Source of the DNA: Bacteroidota bacterium
GTDB lineage: Bacteria; Bacteroidota; Rhodothermia; Rhodothermales; UBA10348
Assembly: GCA_022571135.1 (NCBI GenBank)
Contig: JACZYK010000181.1
Coordinates: 1-5,852 of the forward strand
DNA length: 5,852 nucleotides
Direction of reading: 5' to 3'
This document shows, piece after piece, positions 1 through 4,882 of the stretch. The position numbers were made by a program, and so were the translations under genes. Within the stretch, counting starts at the first letter, position 1, and each line of letters starts with the position of its first letter. The notes beneath the pieces are model-generated. The model worked only from the letters and a program-made list of their open reading frames with translations. It searched no databases and was not told the DNA's origin.

Positions 1-1380
1 CGTAGCAGACGTGCAGTTCGTCACCCGAACGTCCACGTAGTCCCCTGCTCTGAAGGCTTTCCGATCGAAGACAACCATTTTATTCGTATCGGTTCGGCCG
101 GACAGCTGTGCCTCGCTTCGCCTGCTCGGTCCTTCCGCGAGCACGGTATGGAGGCGCCCCAATTCCTCTCGATTGTTCTCCAGCGAGATAGCCGTCTGCA
201 ACTCAATGATTTCTGAGAGTCGCCTTTTCTTGATCTTGACCGGAACGTCGTCCGTGTACTTTCTCGCCGCGTACGTGTCCGGCCTCTCGGAGTACATGAA
301 CATGTAGGCGTGATCGTACCTGAGTTCTCTCATCATCGAGAGCGTATCTGCATGCTCTTCCTCCGTCTCGCCGCAGAAGCCTGTAATGATATCGGTTGAA
401 AGCGAAATTCCGGGGACGATCCGCCGGACGCGCGCGACGAGATCCAGATAACCTTCTCGGGTATACGTCCTCCGCATGCGCTTCAGTACTTTTGTATTGC
501 CGTGCTGAACGGGCAGATGGATGTAGTTGCAGACGTTCTGCCGCTCCCTGTGCACATACAGCAGCTCGTCTGAGCAATCCTTCGGATGACTGGTCGAATA
601 GCGCACACGCAGCGAATCAGAGAGCTTGCTGATCCTGTACATCAATTCGGCGAAGTTGACCGCCGATCCGTTCTCCTGAAAGCGGTAGGAGTTGACATTC
701 TGTCCGAGAACCGTCACTTCGCGATAGCCTGAATCGATCAGCTCGGAGCACTCGGAAAGAATGCTCGCCACCGGCCGGCTTCGTTCCCTCCCCCTGGTAA
801 AGGGCACCACGCAGAAAGAACACATGTTGTCGCACCCACGCATGATCGAAACGAATGCCGACACACCATTGGAGTCGTAGCGCACCGGCACGATATCGGC
901 GTAAGTTTCTTCGCGCGAGAGTTCGACATTAACGGCGGCTTGCCCCGTATCGAGCGTCTCCCCAAGCATCCGGGGGAGATCTCTGTACGCGTCAGGACCG
1001 ACCACGAGATCTACGAGTTTCTCCTCGTCGAGCAACCGATGTCGAAGCCGCTCCGCCATGCATCCGAGAACTCCAATTTTAAGATCGGGATTGTCCCTTC
1101 TCTTTCTCGCGCCTATTTCTTTGAGTCGGCGCCTGACTTTTTGCTCCGCATTCTCACGGATCGCACACGTATTGATCAGTACAACGTCGGCATCTTCGAT
1201 GTCCGAGGTGAGGCCATACCCGCCCTCCTTGAGAACGGATGCAACGATTTCCGAGTCCGACACATTCATCTGGCATCCGTAGGTCTCCAGATATACGCGT
1301 TTCGAACCCGACGCACGAATCGTAGTCTGCCTGGGAGTATCGAGGTCCTCCAAAATAGGTATGTCCGAGAGTGTGCTCAT
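1..1380 (-). CDS. miaB: MiaB, tRNA-2-methylthio-N6-dimethylallyladenosine synthase (3' end cut off by window edge)
   Basis: This is a radical-SAM methylthiotransferase. By family knowledge it adds a methylthio group to C2 of i6A at position 37 of tRNAs reading UNN codons, which supports reading-frame accuracy. The frame is open from the ATG at 1380 to base 1, giving 460 residues with no stop. The family is usually about 440-475 aa, so only a few C-terminal codons are missing. The N-terminal MTTase domain (about 28-140) has the auxiliary cluster cysteines C36 (YGCQMN), C72 (NTCAIRENA) and C107 (GCMAER). The radical-SAM core (about 170-400) has C183, C187 and C190 in CDNMCSFC, then GQNVNSY, HLPVQHG (288-294) and TDIITGFCGETEEE. 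A TRAM-like RNA-binding domain occupies about 400-460. The 27 residues before the first conserved strand form a modest N-terminal extension. No clear Shine-Dalgarno precedes the ATG. RimO and MtaB are the main alternatives, but the motif set and length fit MiaB best. Confidence 0.95.
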   Translation of the reverse strand, partial: MSTLSDIPILEDLDTPRQTTIRASGSKRVYLETYGCQMNVSDSEIVASVLKEGGYGLTSDIEDADVVLINTCAIRENAEQKVRRRLKEIGARKRRDNPDLKIGVLGCMAERLRHRLLDEEKLVDLVVGPDAYRDLPRMLGETLDTGQAAVNVELSREETYADIVPVRYDSNGVSAFVSIMRGCDNMCSFCVVPFTRGRERSRPVASILSECSELIDSGYREVTVLGQNVNSYRFQENGSAVNFAELMYRISKLSDSLRVRYSTSHPKDCSDELLYVHRERQNVCNYIHLPVQHGNTKVLKRMRRTYTREGYLDLVARVRRIVPGISLSTDIITGFCGETEEEHADTLSMMRELRYDHAYMFMYSERPDTYAARKYTDDVPVKIKKRRLSEIIELQTAISLENNREELGRLHTVLAEGPSRRSEAQLSGRTDTNKMVVFDRKAFRAGDYVDVRVTNCTSAT

Positions 1381-1403
1381 TCGCTCTGATGCGTACCGGG
1401 TCG

Positions 1404-1416
1404 CGGCTATTAGCCG
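1404..1416. repeat. 13-bp dyad in the miaB 5' leader
   Basis: CGGCTA-T-TAGCCG is a perfect six-base dyad around a central T. It lies 24-36 bp before the miaB ATG, in what would be the untranslated leader. As RNA it could form a CGGC/GCCG stem with a 5-nt loop. A dyad of this size is expected about once or twice by chance in 5.9 kb, so position is the only argument for function. Confidence 0.35.
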
Positions 1417-1448
1417 GCCCTCGTGTGCGGGTATGCCAAGTGATTACT

Positions 1449-1456
1449 CAAATAAA
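1449..1456 (-). promoter_or_regulatory. Possible -7 box for miaB
   Basis: On the minus strand this reads TTTATTTG, seven of eight positions of the Bacteroidota consensus TAnnTTTG. It lies about 70 bp before the miaB ATG. I see no TTG at the expected -33 distance; the CCTGGT inverted repeat at 1471-1489 occupies that area instead. The call rests on similarity and position only. Confidence 0.25.
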
Positions 1457-1470
1457 CGAGATTGAATCGT

Positions 1471-1489
1471 CCTGGTTCGATTTACCAGG
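1471..1489. repeat. Inverted repeat CCTGGT-N7-ACCAGG between miaB and yebC
   Basis: Perfect 6-bp arms CCTGGT (1471-1476) and ACCAGG (1484-1489) flank TCGATTT. The element sits in the divergent intergenic region, just upstream of the possible miaB -7 box. It could be an operator or a hairpin. It is not a tRNA T-arm: the TTCGATT loop is not flanked by the required 5-bp stem. Confidence 0.4.
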
Positions 1490-1533
1490 CGGAATAAGAA
1501 CGAAGATCTCTGTTTAGATACAATTTCAGAATC

Positions 1534-1543
1534 CCGGGCCCGG
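1534..1543. repeat. GC palindrome upstream of the yebC -7 box
   Basis: CCGGGCCCGG is a perfect 10-bp palindrome ending 9 bp before the TATATTTG box of yebC, where it would occupy the promoter spacer. A palindrome of this length is expected several times per window by chance, so an operator role is only a possibility. Confidence 0.3.
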
Positions 1544-1552
1544 TAACGAGCG

Positions 1553-1560
1553 TATATTTG
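1553..1560 (+). promoter_or_regulatory. Bacteroidota-type -7 box for yebC(-ruvC)
   Basis: TATATTTG matches the TAnnTTTG consensus at all six defined bases and lies 40 bp before the yebC ATG in the correct orientation. No TTG -33 element is evident at the usual 17-23 bp spacing; the nearest T-rich run is TTTC at 1524-1527. With only 13 bp between yebC and ruvC, this promoter would probably serve both genes. Confidence 0.5.
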
Positions 1561-1600
1561 TCTTGCACAGAGACTCAGCCACTAGACCCTTCATCTGGAT

Positions 1601-2347
1601 ATGTCAGGCCACAATAAATGGTCGAAAATCAAGCGTCAGAAAGCTGCCTCCGACGCTAAACGGTCGAAAAGCTGGGCAAGAATAACGCGTGACATCATGG
1701 TCGCCGCGCGTGAAGGAGGGAGTGATCCGGGAATGAACCCGAGACTCGCAGTCGCGGTCGAAAAGGCCAAATCGGAGAATATGCCCAAGGACAACATTGA
1801 GAGGGCCATTAAAAGAGGCACCGGTGAAATTCAGGGTGCAGAATATGTTGAAATCACATATGAAGGCTATGCACCGGGTGGAATTGCTGTCTTCGTTGAG
1901 GCCCTGACCGACAACACGAATCGGACTGTAGCCGACGTTCGAAGCCTTTTCAGCAAAGCCGGTGGAAGTCTGGGGCAGAATGGATCGGTAGCTTACCTGT
2001 TCGACCGCAAAGGCATCTTTGATCTCTCGTCGGAAGACGTGGACGAACTTGAACTCTTCGAATTGGTTGTGGAAGCGGGCGCCGAGGATCTGACTTCCGA
2101 AGACGGTTCGTTCATCGTGACGGCCCCGGTAGAATCCTTCGGATCCGTTCAGGCCGCGCTGGAGGGGGCGGGAATAACTCCGGAAGAGGCGTCATTGCAG
2201 AGAATTCCTGTTACCACGACCGGGCTTGACGTCGAGTCTGCCGGCAAAGTGATCAACCTGATCGAAAAACTCGAAGAGCACCATGACGTCCAGGCTGTTT
2301 TCACGACTCTCGAATTCAACGATTCACTTCTAGCCGAGCTGTCTTGA
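1601..2347 (+). CDS. yebC: YebC/PmpR/TACO1 family protein
   Basis: The 248-aa length matches the 240-250 aa typical of the family. The N-terminal helical domain (about 1-75) begins with GHNKWSKIKRQKAASDAKRSK and continues with REGGSDPGMNPRLAVAVEKAK and MPKDNIERAIKRGTGE, all hallmark segments. The central domain contains YEGYAPGGIAVFVEALTDN and NRTVADVRSLFSKAGG, then GSVAYLFDRKG. The acidic C-terminal half completes the three-domain, cleft-shaped fold. Members were long annotated as transcriptional regulators. Work on mitochondrial TACO1 and bacterial YebC proteins points to a translation role in relieving ribosome stalling at proline-rich stretches, so the cytoplasmic function here is probably translational. 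The ATG at 1601 is chosen because it yields the canonical M-x-G-H-x-K-W start. No Shine-Dalgarno is visible. The adjacency to ruvC is conserved in many bacteria and supports the identification. Confidence 0.96.
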   Translation: MSGHNKWSKIKRQKAASDAKRSKSWARITRDIMVAAREGGSDPGMNPRLAVAVEKAKSENMPKDNIERAIKRGTGEIQGAEYVEITYEGYAPGGIAVFVEALTDNTNRTVADVRSLFSKAGGSLGQNGSVAYLFDRKGIFDLSSEDVDELELFELVVEAGAEDLTSEDGSFIVTAPVESFGSVQAALEGAGITPEEASLQRIPVTTTGLDVESAGKVINLIEKLEEHHDVQAVFTTLEFNDSLLAELS

Positions 2348-2360
2348 GCACACCGTCCAA

Positions 2361-2900
2361 ATGATCGTACTCGGTATAGACCCAGGATCTCACGCGACCG
2401 GTTTCGGCGTGATCGAAGTGTTTCAGTCGGAGGAACGACTGCTGGATTTCGGGGTCATCAAACTCCGTCCGGACGAGAGCCATCAGCTGCGACTCAAAAC
2501 CATCTATTCCGATCTTTGCAAGTTGATAGGGCTTTATCTGCCGGACACCTGTGCTGTCGAGATGCCGGTCTACGGAAAAAACGCCCAATCGATGTTGAAA
2601 CTGGGGCGTGCACAGGCTGTAGCCATGCTGGCGGCTCTTAACCACGAAATTCCCGTCACCGAGTATACGCCCAAGGAGGTAAAGAAAGCGGTAACGGGAA
2701 ACGGTAACGCCTCGAAGGAACAGGTCCAGTACATGGTCAGATCCATCCTGGCAGTCGATGAGTCGATCAAAATGCGACATGACGCATCCGATGCACTCGC
2801 TGTCGGCCTCTGTCACGCACAGAGAAATCGAACACCGCAACAGAAACGGTACAGGGATTGGAAGAGCTTCCTTAAAGAGAATCCAGACCGGATCGGCTAG
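2361..2900 (+). CDS. ruvC: RuvC, crossover junction endodeoxyribonuclease
   Basis: This is the Holliday-junction resolvase. As a dimer with RuvAB it makes symmetric nicks across four-way junctions in recombinational repair. The protein has 179 aa (E. coli RuvC has 173). The RNase H-like fold shows all four metal ligands: D7 in LGIDPGSHATGFG, E67 in VEMPVYGKNAQSMLKLGRAQ, and D141 and D144 in RHDASDALAVG. The GNGNASKEQVQ segment (113-123) is the conserved loop after the TPKEVKKAV strand. The C-terminal 25 residues are basic and less conserved. The ATG lies 13 bp after the yebC stop, so the two genes are probably co-transcribed; there is no Shine-Dalgarno in the gap. ruvA and ruvB are not in the window. 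The TAG stop overlaps the stop of the convergent downstream gene. Confidence 0.97.
   Translation: MIVLGIDPGSHATGFGVIEVFQSEERLLDFGVIKLRPDESHQLRLKTIYSDLCKLIGLYLPDTCAVEMPVYGKNAQSMLKLGRAQAVAMLAALNHEIPVTEYTPKEVKKAVTGNGNASKEQVQYMVRSILAVDESIKMRHDASDALAVGLCHAQRNRTPQQKRYRDWKSFLKENPDRIG
2897..2900. other. Overlapping convergent stop codons (CTAG)
   Basis: The palindrome CTAG supplies the TAG of ruvC on the plus strand (2898-2900) and the TAG of the convergent gene on the minus strand (2899-2897). The genes overlap by 4 bp, so there is no intergenic terminator. Each transcript must end inside, or antisense to, its neighbour. Confidence 0.9.
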
Positions 2901-3487
2901 TGGGCGCGTTCGTCGGATGCGTCTGAGTCTCCTGCAACTTCTTCCGAATCGTCCGAGTCTGATTCTATTCCTGATTCCTCAGTGGAATCTTCCGGGGTGG
3001 ACTGGGGTTTGGCCTCCTCAGGGTTCACCTTCTGGGACGTATTTCCCTCGTCGATAGTCGTCGCTTGCTCTTTTTCTCGCGTATTCTCGTCGCCGGATTC
3101 CGCTGCTTCCGATGAGGCATCTGCCGGTTTCGTGTCTTCTTTGACTTCCTCCGGCTTCTCGTCTTTCTCCTGTTTCTCTGACGGCTTGCCTTTTTCCGGC
3201 CTTCTCTCAGTGGACGTATAGCCCCTTTCCTCGTCCCTGAGACGCACTATTTCAGCAACTTCGTCCTGATCAATCGTCCCCTTACTCATGTGGAAAACGA
3301 GAAAAGAGATCTGGTGATCCTTCGTCGGTGCCTGGTTCCATTCGGAATGAGCCTGTTCGATGATGCTGATCAGAATCCGGATGTACGGATAACGCTCTTC
3401 TTGCGTCTTCTTTTCGCCGATGGCCCGTGCGAACATGTCTGCATTGCGACCTACCTGCCTATCGACGATTTTCTCATCATGCTTCAT
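2897..3487 (-). CDS. Uncharacterised protein with long acidic low-complexity tail
   Basis: The 196-aa product has two parts. Residues 1-90 look folded and largely helical, with VGRNADMFARAIGEKKTQEER, an amphipathic stretch IRILISIIEQAHSEW, and then VAEIVRLRDEERGY. Residues 91-196 are almost entirely E, K, D, S, T, P and A and turn strongly acidic toward the end (SDSDDSEEVAGDSDASDE), so they are probably disordered. There is no signal peptide or membrane segment, and it is probably cytoplasmic. The GRN...M...EER pattern faintly recalls the Bacteroidota DUF4290 family, but this is a weak resemblance that I cannot test. The ATG at 3487 is chosen as the first ATG; a TTG at 3610 would add 41 residues with no conserved look. 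No Shine-Dalgarno is visible. The gene converges on ruvC and shares CTAG for both stops. Function unknown. Confidence 0.75.
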   Translation of the reverse strand: MKHDEKIVDRQVGRNADMFARAIGEKKTQEERYPYIRILISIIEQAHSEWNQAPTKDHQISFLVFHMSKGTIDQDEVAEIVRLRDEERGYTSTERRPEKGKPSEKQEKDEKPEEVKEDTKPADASSEAAESGDENTREKEQATTIDEGNTSQKVNPEEAKPQSTPEDSTEESGIESDSDDSEEVAGDSDASDERAH

Positions 3488-3565
3488 ATCAGAAAGAGCT
3501 GCGCTGGATGGGAACAGAAATCTGCGACAGGGTGAGAATGATGGGTCACCCGATCCGCAGTGTTT

Positions 3566-3697
3566 GGGAAAAGCTTGAGTCAAAATACCGATCCAACTAT
3601 CCGGAACCAAGTAGCGAGGGTCATTCCTCCCGAAAGCTTTCCCAGCTAGGGCCTTAACAGGCGGCTACAGGGAGCTTTCAGGTAGTGTTAACAGGCC
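3566..3697. repeat. Cluster of competing inverted and direct repeats, non-coding
   Basis: This stretch lies in the 236-bp gap between the minus-strand gene and the 99-aa ORF, where I see no convincing gene. GGGAAAAGCTT (3566-3576) can pair with AAGCTTTCCC (3634-3643) with one bulged A. GAAAGCTTTCCC (3632-3643) can instead pair with GGGAGCTTTC (3670-3679) with a 2-nt bulge. GGCCTTAAC (3650-3658) can pair with GTTAACAGGCC (3687-3697) with a 2-nt bulge. TTAACAGGC also occurs as a direct repeat at 3654-3662 and 3688-3696. These pairings compete with each other, as in a leader, attenuator or small RNA. No T-tract follows, and no known RNA family (SRP, tmRNA, 6S, RNase P) is recognisable to me. Confidence 0.4.
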
Positions 3698-3723
3698 TTA
3701 GAACCTCAGAATCGTGATTTGCG

Positions 3724-4023
3724 TTGAAGACACCATTGGAACGTGCGACATTGAAGAACTTCATCAGCAAATATCGACTCGAATTGTTGCCCGCCATCCC
3801 AGCTTTTCACCGGCGGGCGAGGCGGAGGAAGTCTCTCGACCAGGGACAGCTGGTTTATTACGGGCCCATGCCCAGTTACTACGGTATCGGTGAAGTAAAA
3901 CATGTGGCGGATGGATTCGTCGCGGTGGATTTCAGAGGAACGGGATATTTCGGGGTCCACGAAGACGTTTTCGAACCCCAGTACCTGATTCCGATCCCGG
4001 CGTCTACGCTTTCCCTTCTTTAG
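3724..4023 (+). CDS. Possible small orphan protein (99 aa), TTG start
   Basis: I do not recognise this product. The N-terminal third is basic (FISKYRLELLPAIPAFHRRARRRK). The remainder is rich in Tyr, Gly, Val and Phe and shows an alternating beta pattern (YYGIGEVKHVADGFVAVDFRG, then YFGVHEDVFEPQYLIPI), compatible with a small SH3- or Tudor-like barrel. That regular pattern is the main reason to think it is real. An in-frame TGA at 3715-3717 rules out an upstream extension. The candidate starts are TTG at 3724 or 3751, and the first ATG is only at 3868. No Shine-Dalgarno or promoter box is clear. It ends at TAG 4021-4023, just before a hairpin. It could be a genuine lineage-specific gene, a remnant, or a chance frame. 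If it is not a gene, 3488-4179 is one non-coding region. Confidence 0.45.
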   Translation: MKTPLERATLKNFISKYRLELLPAIPAFHRRARRRKSLDQGQLVYYGPMPSYYGIGEVKHVADGFVAVDFRGTGYFGVHEDVFEPQYLIPIPASTLSLL

Positions 4024-4024
4024 C

Positions 4025-4043
4025 CTCGCCCAGCTCCGGCGAG
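4025..4043 (+). repeat. Hairpin directly after the 99-aa ORF
   Basis: CTCGCC (4025-4030) and GGCGAG (4038-4043) form a perfect 6-bp stem with a 7-nt loop, starting one base after the TAG stop. The following bases are ataaggc, not a T-tract, so it is a poor match to an intrinsic terminator. The 3' arm is also part of the first copy of the direct repeat. Confidence 0.45.
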
Positions 4044-4069
4044 ATAAGGCAGATTCGGCGAGATAAGGC
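4037..4069. repeat. 14-bp tandem direct repeat, 19-bp period
   Basis: CGGCGAGATAAGGC occurs exactly at 4037-4050 and again at 4056-4069, separated by agatt. An exact 14-bp match at this distance is very unlikely by chance. It lies about 46-78 bp upstream of the TACGTTTG box of the lipoprotein gene, a position suited to an activator or other DNA-binding protein. A local duplication without function is the alternative. Confidence 0.75.
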
Positions 4070-4073
4070 TGTC

Positions 4074-4102
4074 TCCGCCCGGCCTTTCGGGCACTGGGCG
4101 GA
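4074..4102. repeat. GC-rich hairpin TCCGCCC/GGGCGGA
   Basis: A 7-bp stem pairs 4074-4080 with 4096-4102 around a 15-nt loop. A mutually exclusive inner stem pairs GCCCG (4077-4081) with CGGGC (4088-4092). No T-tract follows, so it may be a weak terminator for upstream transcription, a DNA structure, or part of the control region of the lipoprotein gene. Confidence 0.4.
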
Positions 4103-4114
4103 AGCGCACCTGTG

Positions 4115-4122
4115 TACGTTTG
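4115..4122 (+). promoter_or_regulatory. Bacteroidota-type -7 box for the lipoprotein gene
   Basis: TACGTTTG matches TAnnTTTG at all six defined bases, 57 bp before the lipoprotein ATG and in the correct orientation. No clear TTG -33 element is present at 17-23 bp upstream, so the promoter may need an activator. The nearby direct repeat and palindrome fit that idea but do not prove it. Confidence 0.5.
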
Positions 4123-4132
4123 GATTGTATCT

Positions 4133-4144
4133 TCGGACGTCCGA
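4133..4144. promoter_or_regulatory. 12-bp palindrome just downstream of the -7 box
   Basis: TCGGACGTCCGA is a perfect palindrome beginning 11 bp after TACGTTTG, so it would cover about +4 to +15 of the transcript. This is a classic place for a repressor operator. A perfect 12-mer palindrome is expected about once in this window by chance, so the assignment depends on its location. Confidence 0.35.
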
Positions 4145-4179
4145 TCGCCGTAATGTAATCGATTGAATAACGTCGATTC

Positions 4180-4833
4180 ATGAGAAACAGCTTCGTCTCG
4201 GCCTCTACGCTTGTATCTGTCTTCACCGCCATTTTCTTAACCTCATGCGGTCCGGCGCCCAAGAACAGCCCGATGCTCAGCGGCCTGGTCGATCGCTTCG
4301 AAGACGGGGATCGCAGCAATGAACTGGGTCTGGAATGGGAGGCGATCGCTTCAGGACCGGAAACCATCTCAACTCTCTTCGTGGATACCGGTGGATTTGC
4401 ACCCCAATCGGTCTACTATTTAACCGTCGGGGGCTCACGCCCGTTCGGTGCCTCCGGATCGGAAGTGTCAGGGGCGAGAACCCGCCTGTCCGGGAGCACC
4501 AGAGACGGCACGGTCTCGGTCGCCCTTGCCGACGTTTCGGCTTATGACGGTCTCTCGTTCACGATGCAGGGTACGCCAGGCTCCTATATTGTTCAGTTGG
4601 GAACGGCCGCCGTGTCCGACTTCGATTTCTACAATATTTACGTGGAACTCGACGAACGCTGGCGGGCGTTCATGGTGCCGTTCGAGGATTTCCATCAGGA
4701 AGGCTTCGGGCAGGCCCGGACGTGGACAGGTACGGATGTAACCCACATCGCCTTCTACGTGAATCTTACCGGACCCTTTACGTTTGGCATCGACGACGTA
4801 GAGTTTTACAGCGAACAGGATGTACAGGATTGA
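4180..4833 (+). CDS. Lipoprotein with CIA30/CBM11-like beta-sandwich domain
   Basis: The 217-aa product starts with a signal peptide: a short positive N-terminus (MRNS), a hydrophobic core, and the lipobox LTSC with C23 as the lipidated cysteine. It should therefore be anchored in the envelope. The mature part resembles the galactose-binding-like fold shared by CIA30 (complex I intermediate-associated protein 30) and CBM11-type domains. Supporting segments are LVDRFEDGDRSNELGLEWEA (36-55), YDGLSFTMQGTPGSYIVQLG (122-141), the WRAFMVPFEDF motif (161-171), HIAFYVNL and the closing FGIDDVEFY (202-210). No catalytic motif is seen. In bacteria such domains usually bind carbohydrate or act as accessory modules; the ligand here is unknown. 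No Shine-Dalgarno is visible. A Bacteroidota-type -7 box and repeats lie upstream. The ABC ATPase gene follows after 49 bp in the same direction, so co-transcription is possible. Confidence 0.85.
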   Translation: MRNSFVSASTLVSVFTAIFLTSCGPAPKNSPMLSGLVDRFEDGDRSNELGLEWEAIASGPETISTLFVDTGGFAPQSVYYLTVGGSRPFGASGSEVSGARTRLSGSTRDGTVSVALADVSAYDGLSFTMQGTPGSYIVQLGTAAVSDFDFYNIYVELDERWRAFMVPFEDFHQEGFGQARTWTGTDVTHIAFYVNLTGPFTFGIDDVEFYSEQDVQD

Positions 4834-4882
4834 AGGCGTATCTTAATTGCTTTTAGAATCTCGGAAATCAAACGGTAGGCGA

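Noticed and set aside
940..1389. 149-codon plus-strand open frame across the start of miaB
   Set aside because: It is antisense to the conserved MTTase domain of MiaB, and the product shows no recognisable motif.
1471..1489. tRNA T-arm or attachment-site-like sequence (GGTTCGATTTACCA)
   Set aside because: The stem around TTCGATT does not pair as a T-arm, and no acceptor, D or anticodon stems are found upstream; no integrase or duplicated copy is present.
2316..2840. 174-codon minus-strand open frame across ruvC
   Set aside because: It lies antisense to a clear RuvC with all its catalytic residues, and its translation resembles no protein family; it is a shadow frame.
3488..3610. N-terminal extension of the 196-aa protein from a TTG at 3610
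   Set aside because: The extra 41 residues have a composition unlike the rest of the protein, use a rare start codon, and lack a ribosome-binding site; the ATG at 3487 is simpler.
3427..3657. 76-codon plus-strand open frame over the start of the 196-aa gene
   Set aside because: It overlaps the better-supported minus-strand gene, and its composition is not protein-like.
3488..3723. SRP RNA, tmRNA, 6S or RNase P RNA
   Set aside because: The region has structure-forming repeats, but none of the hallmark conserved sequences of these RNAs appear on either strand.
4025..4102. Strong intrinsic terminator
   Set aside because: Two stable stems exist, but neither is followed by a run of T on either strand, so a classical intrinsic terminator is not supported.
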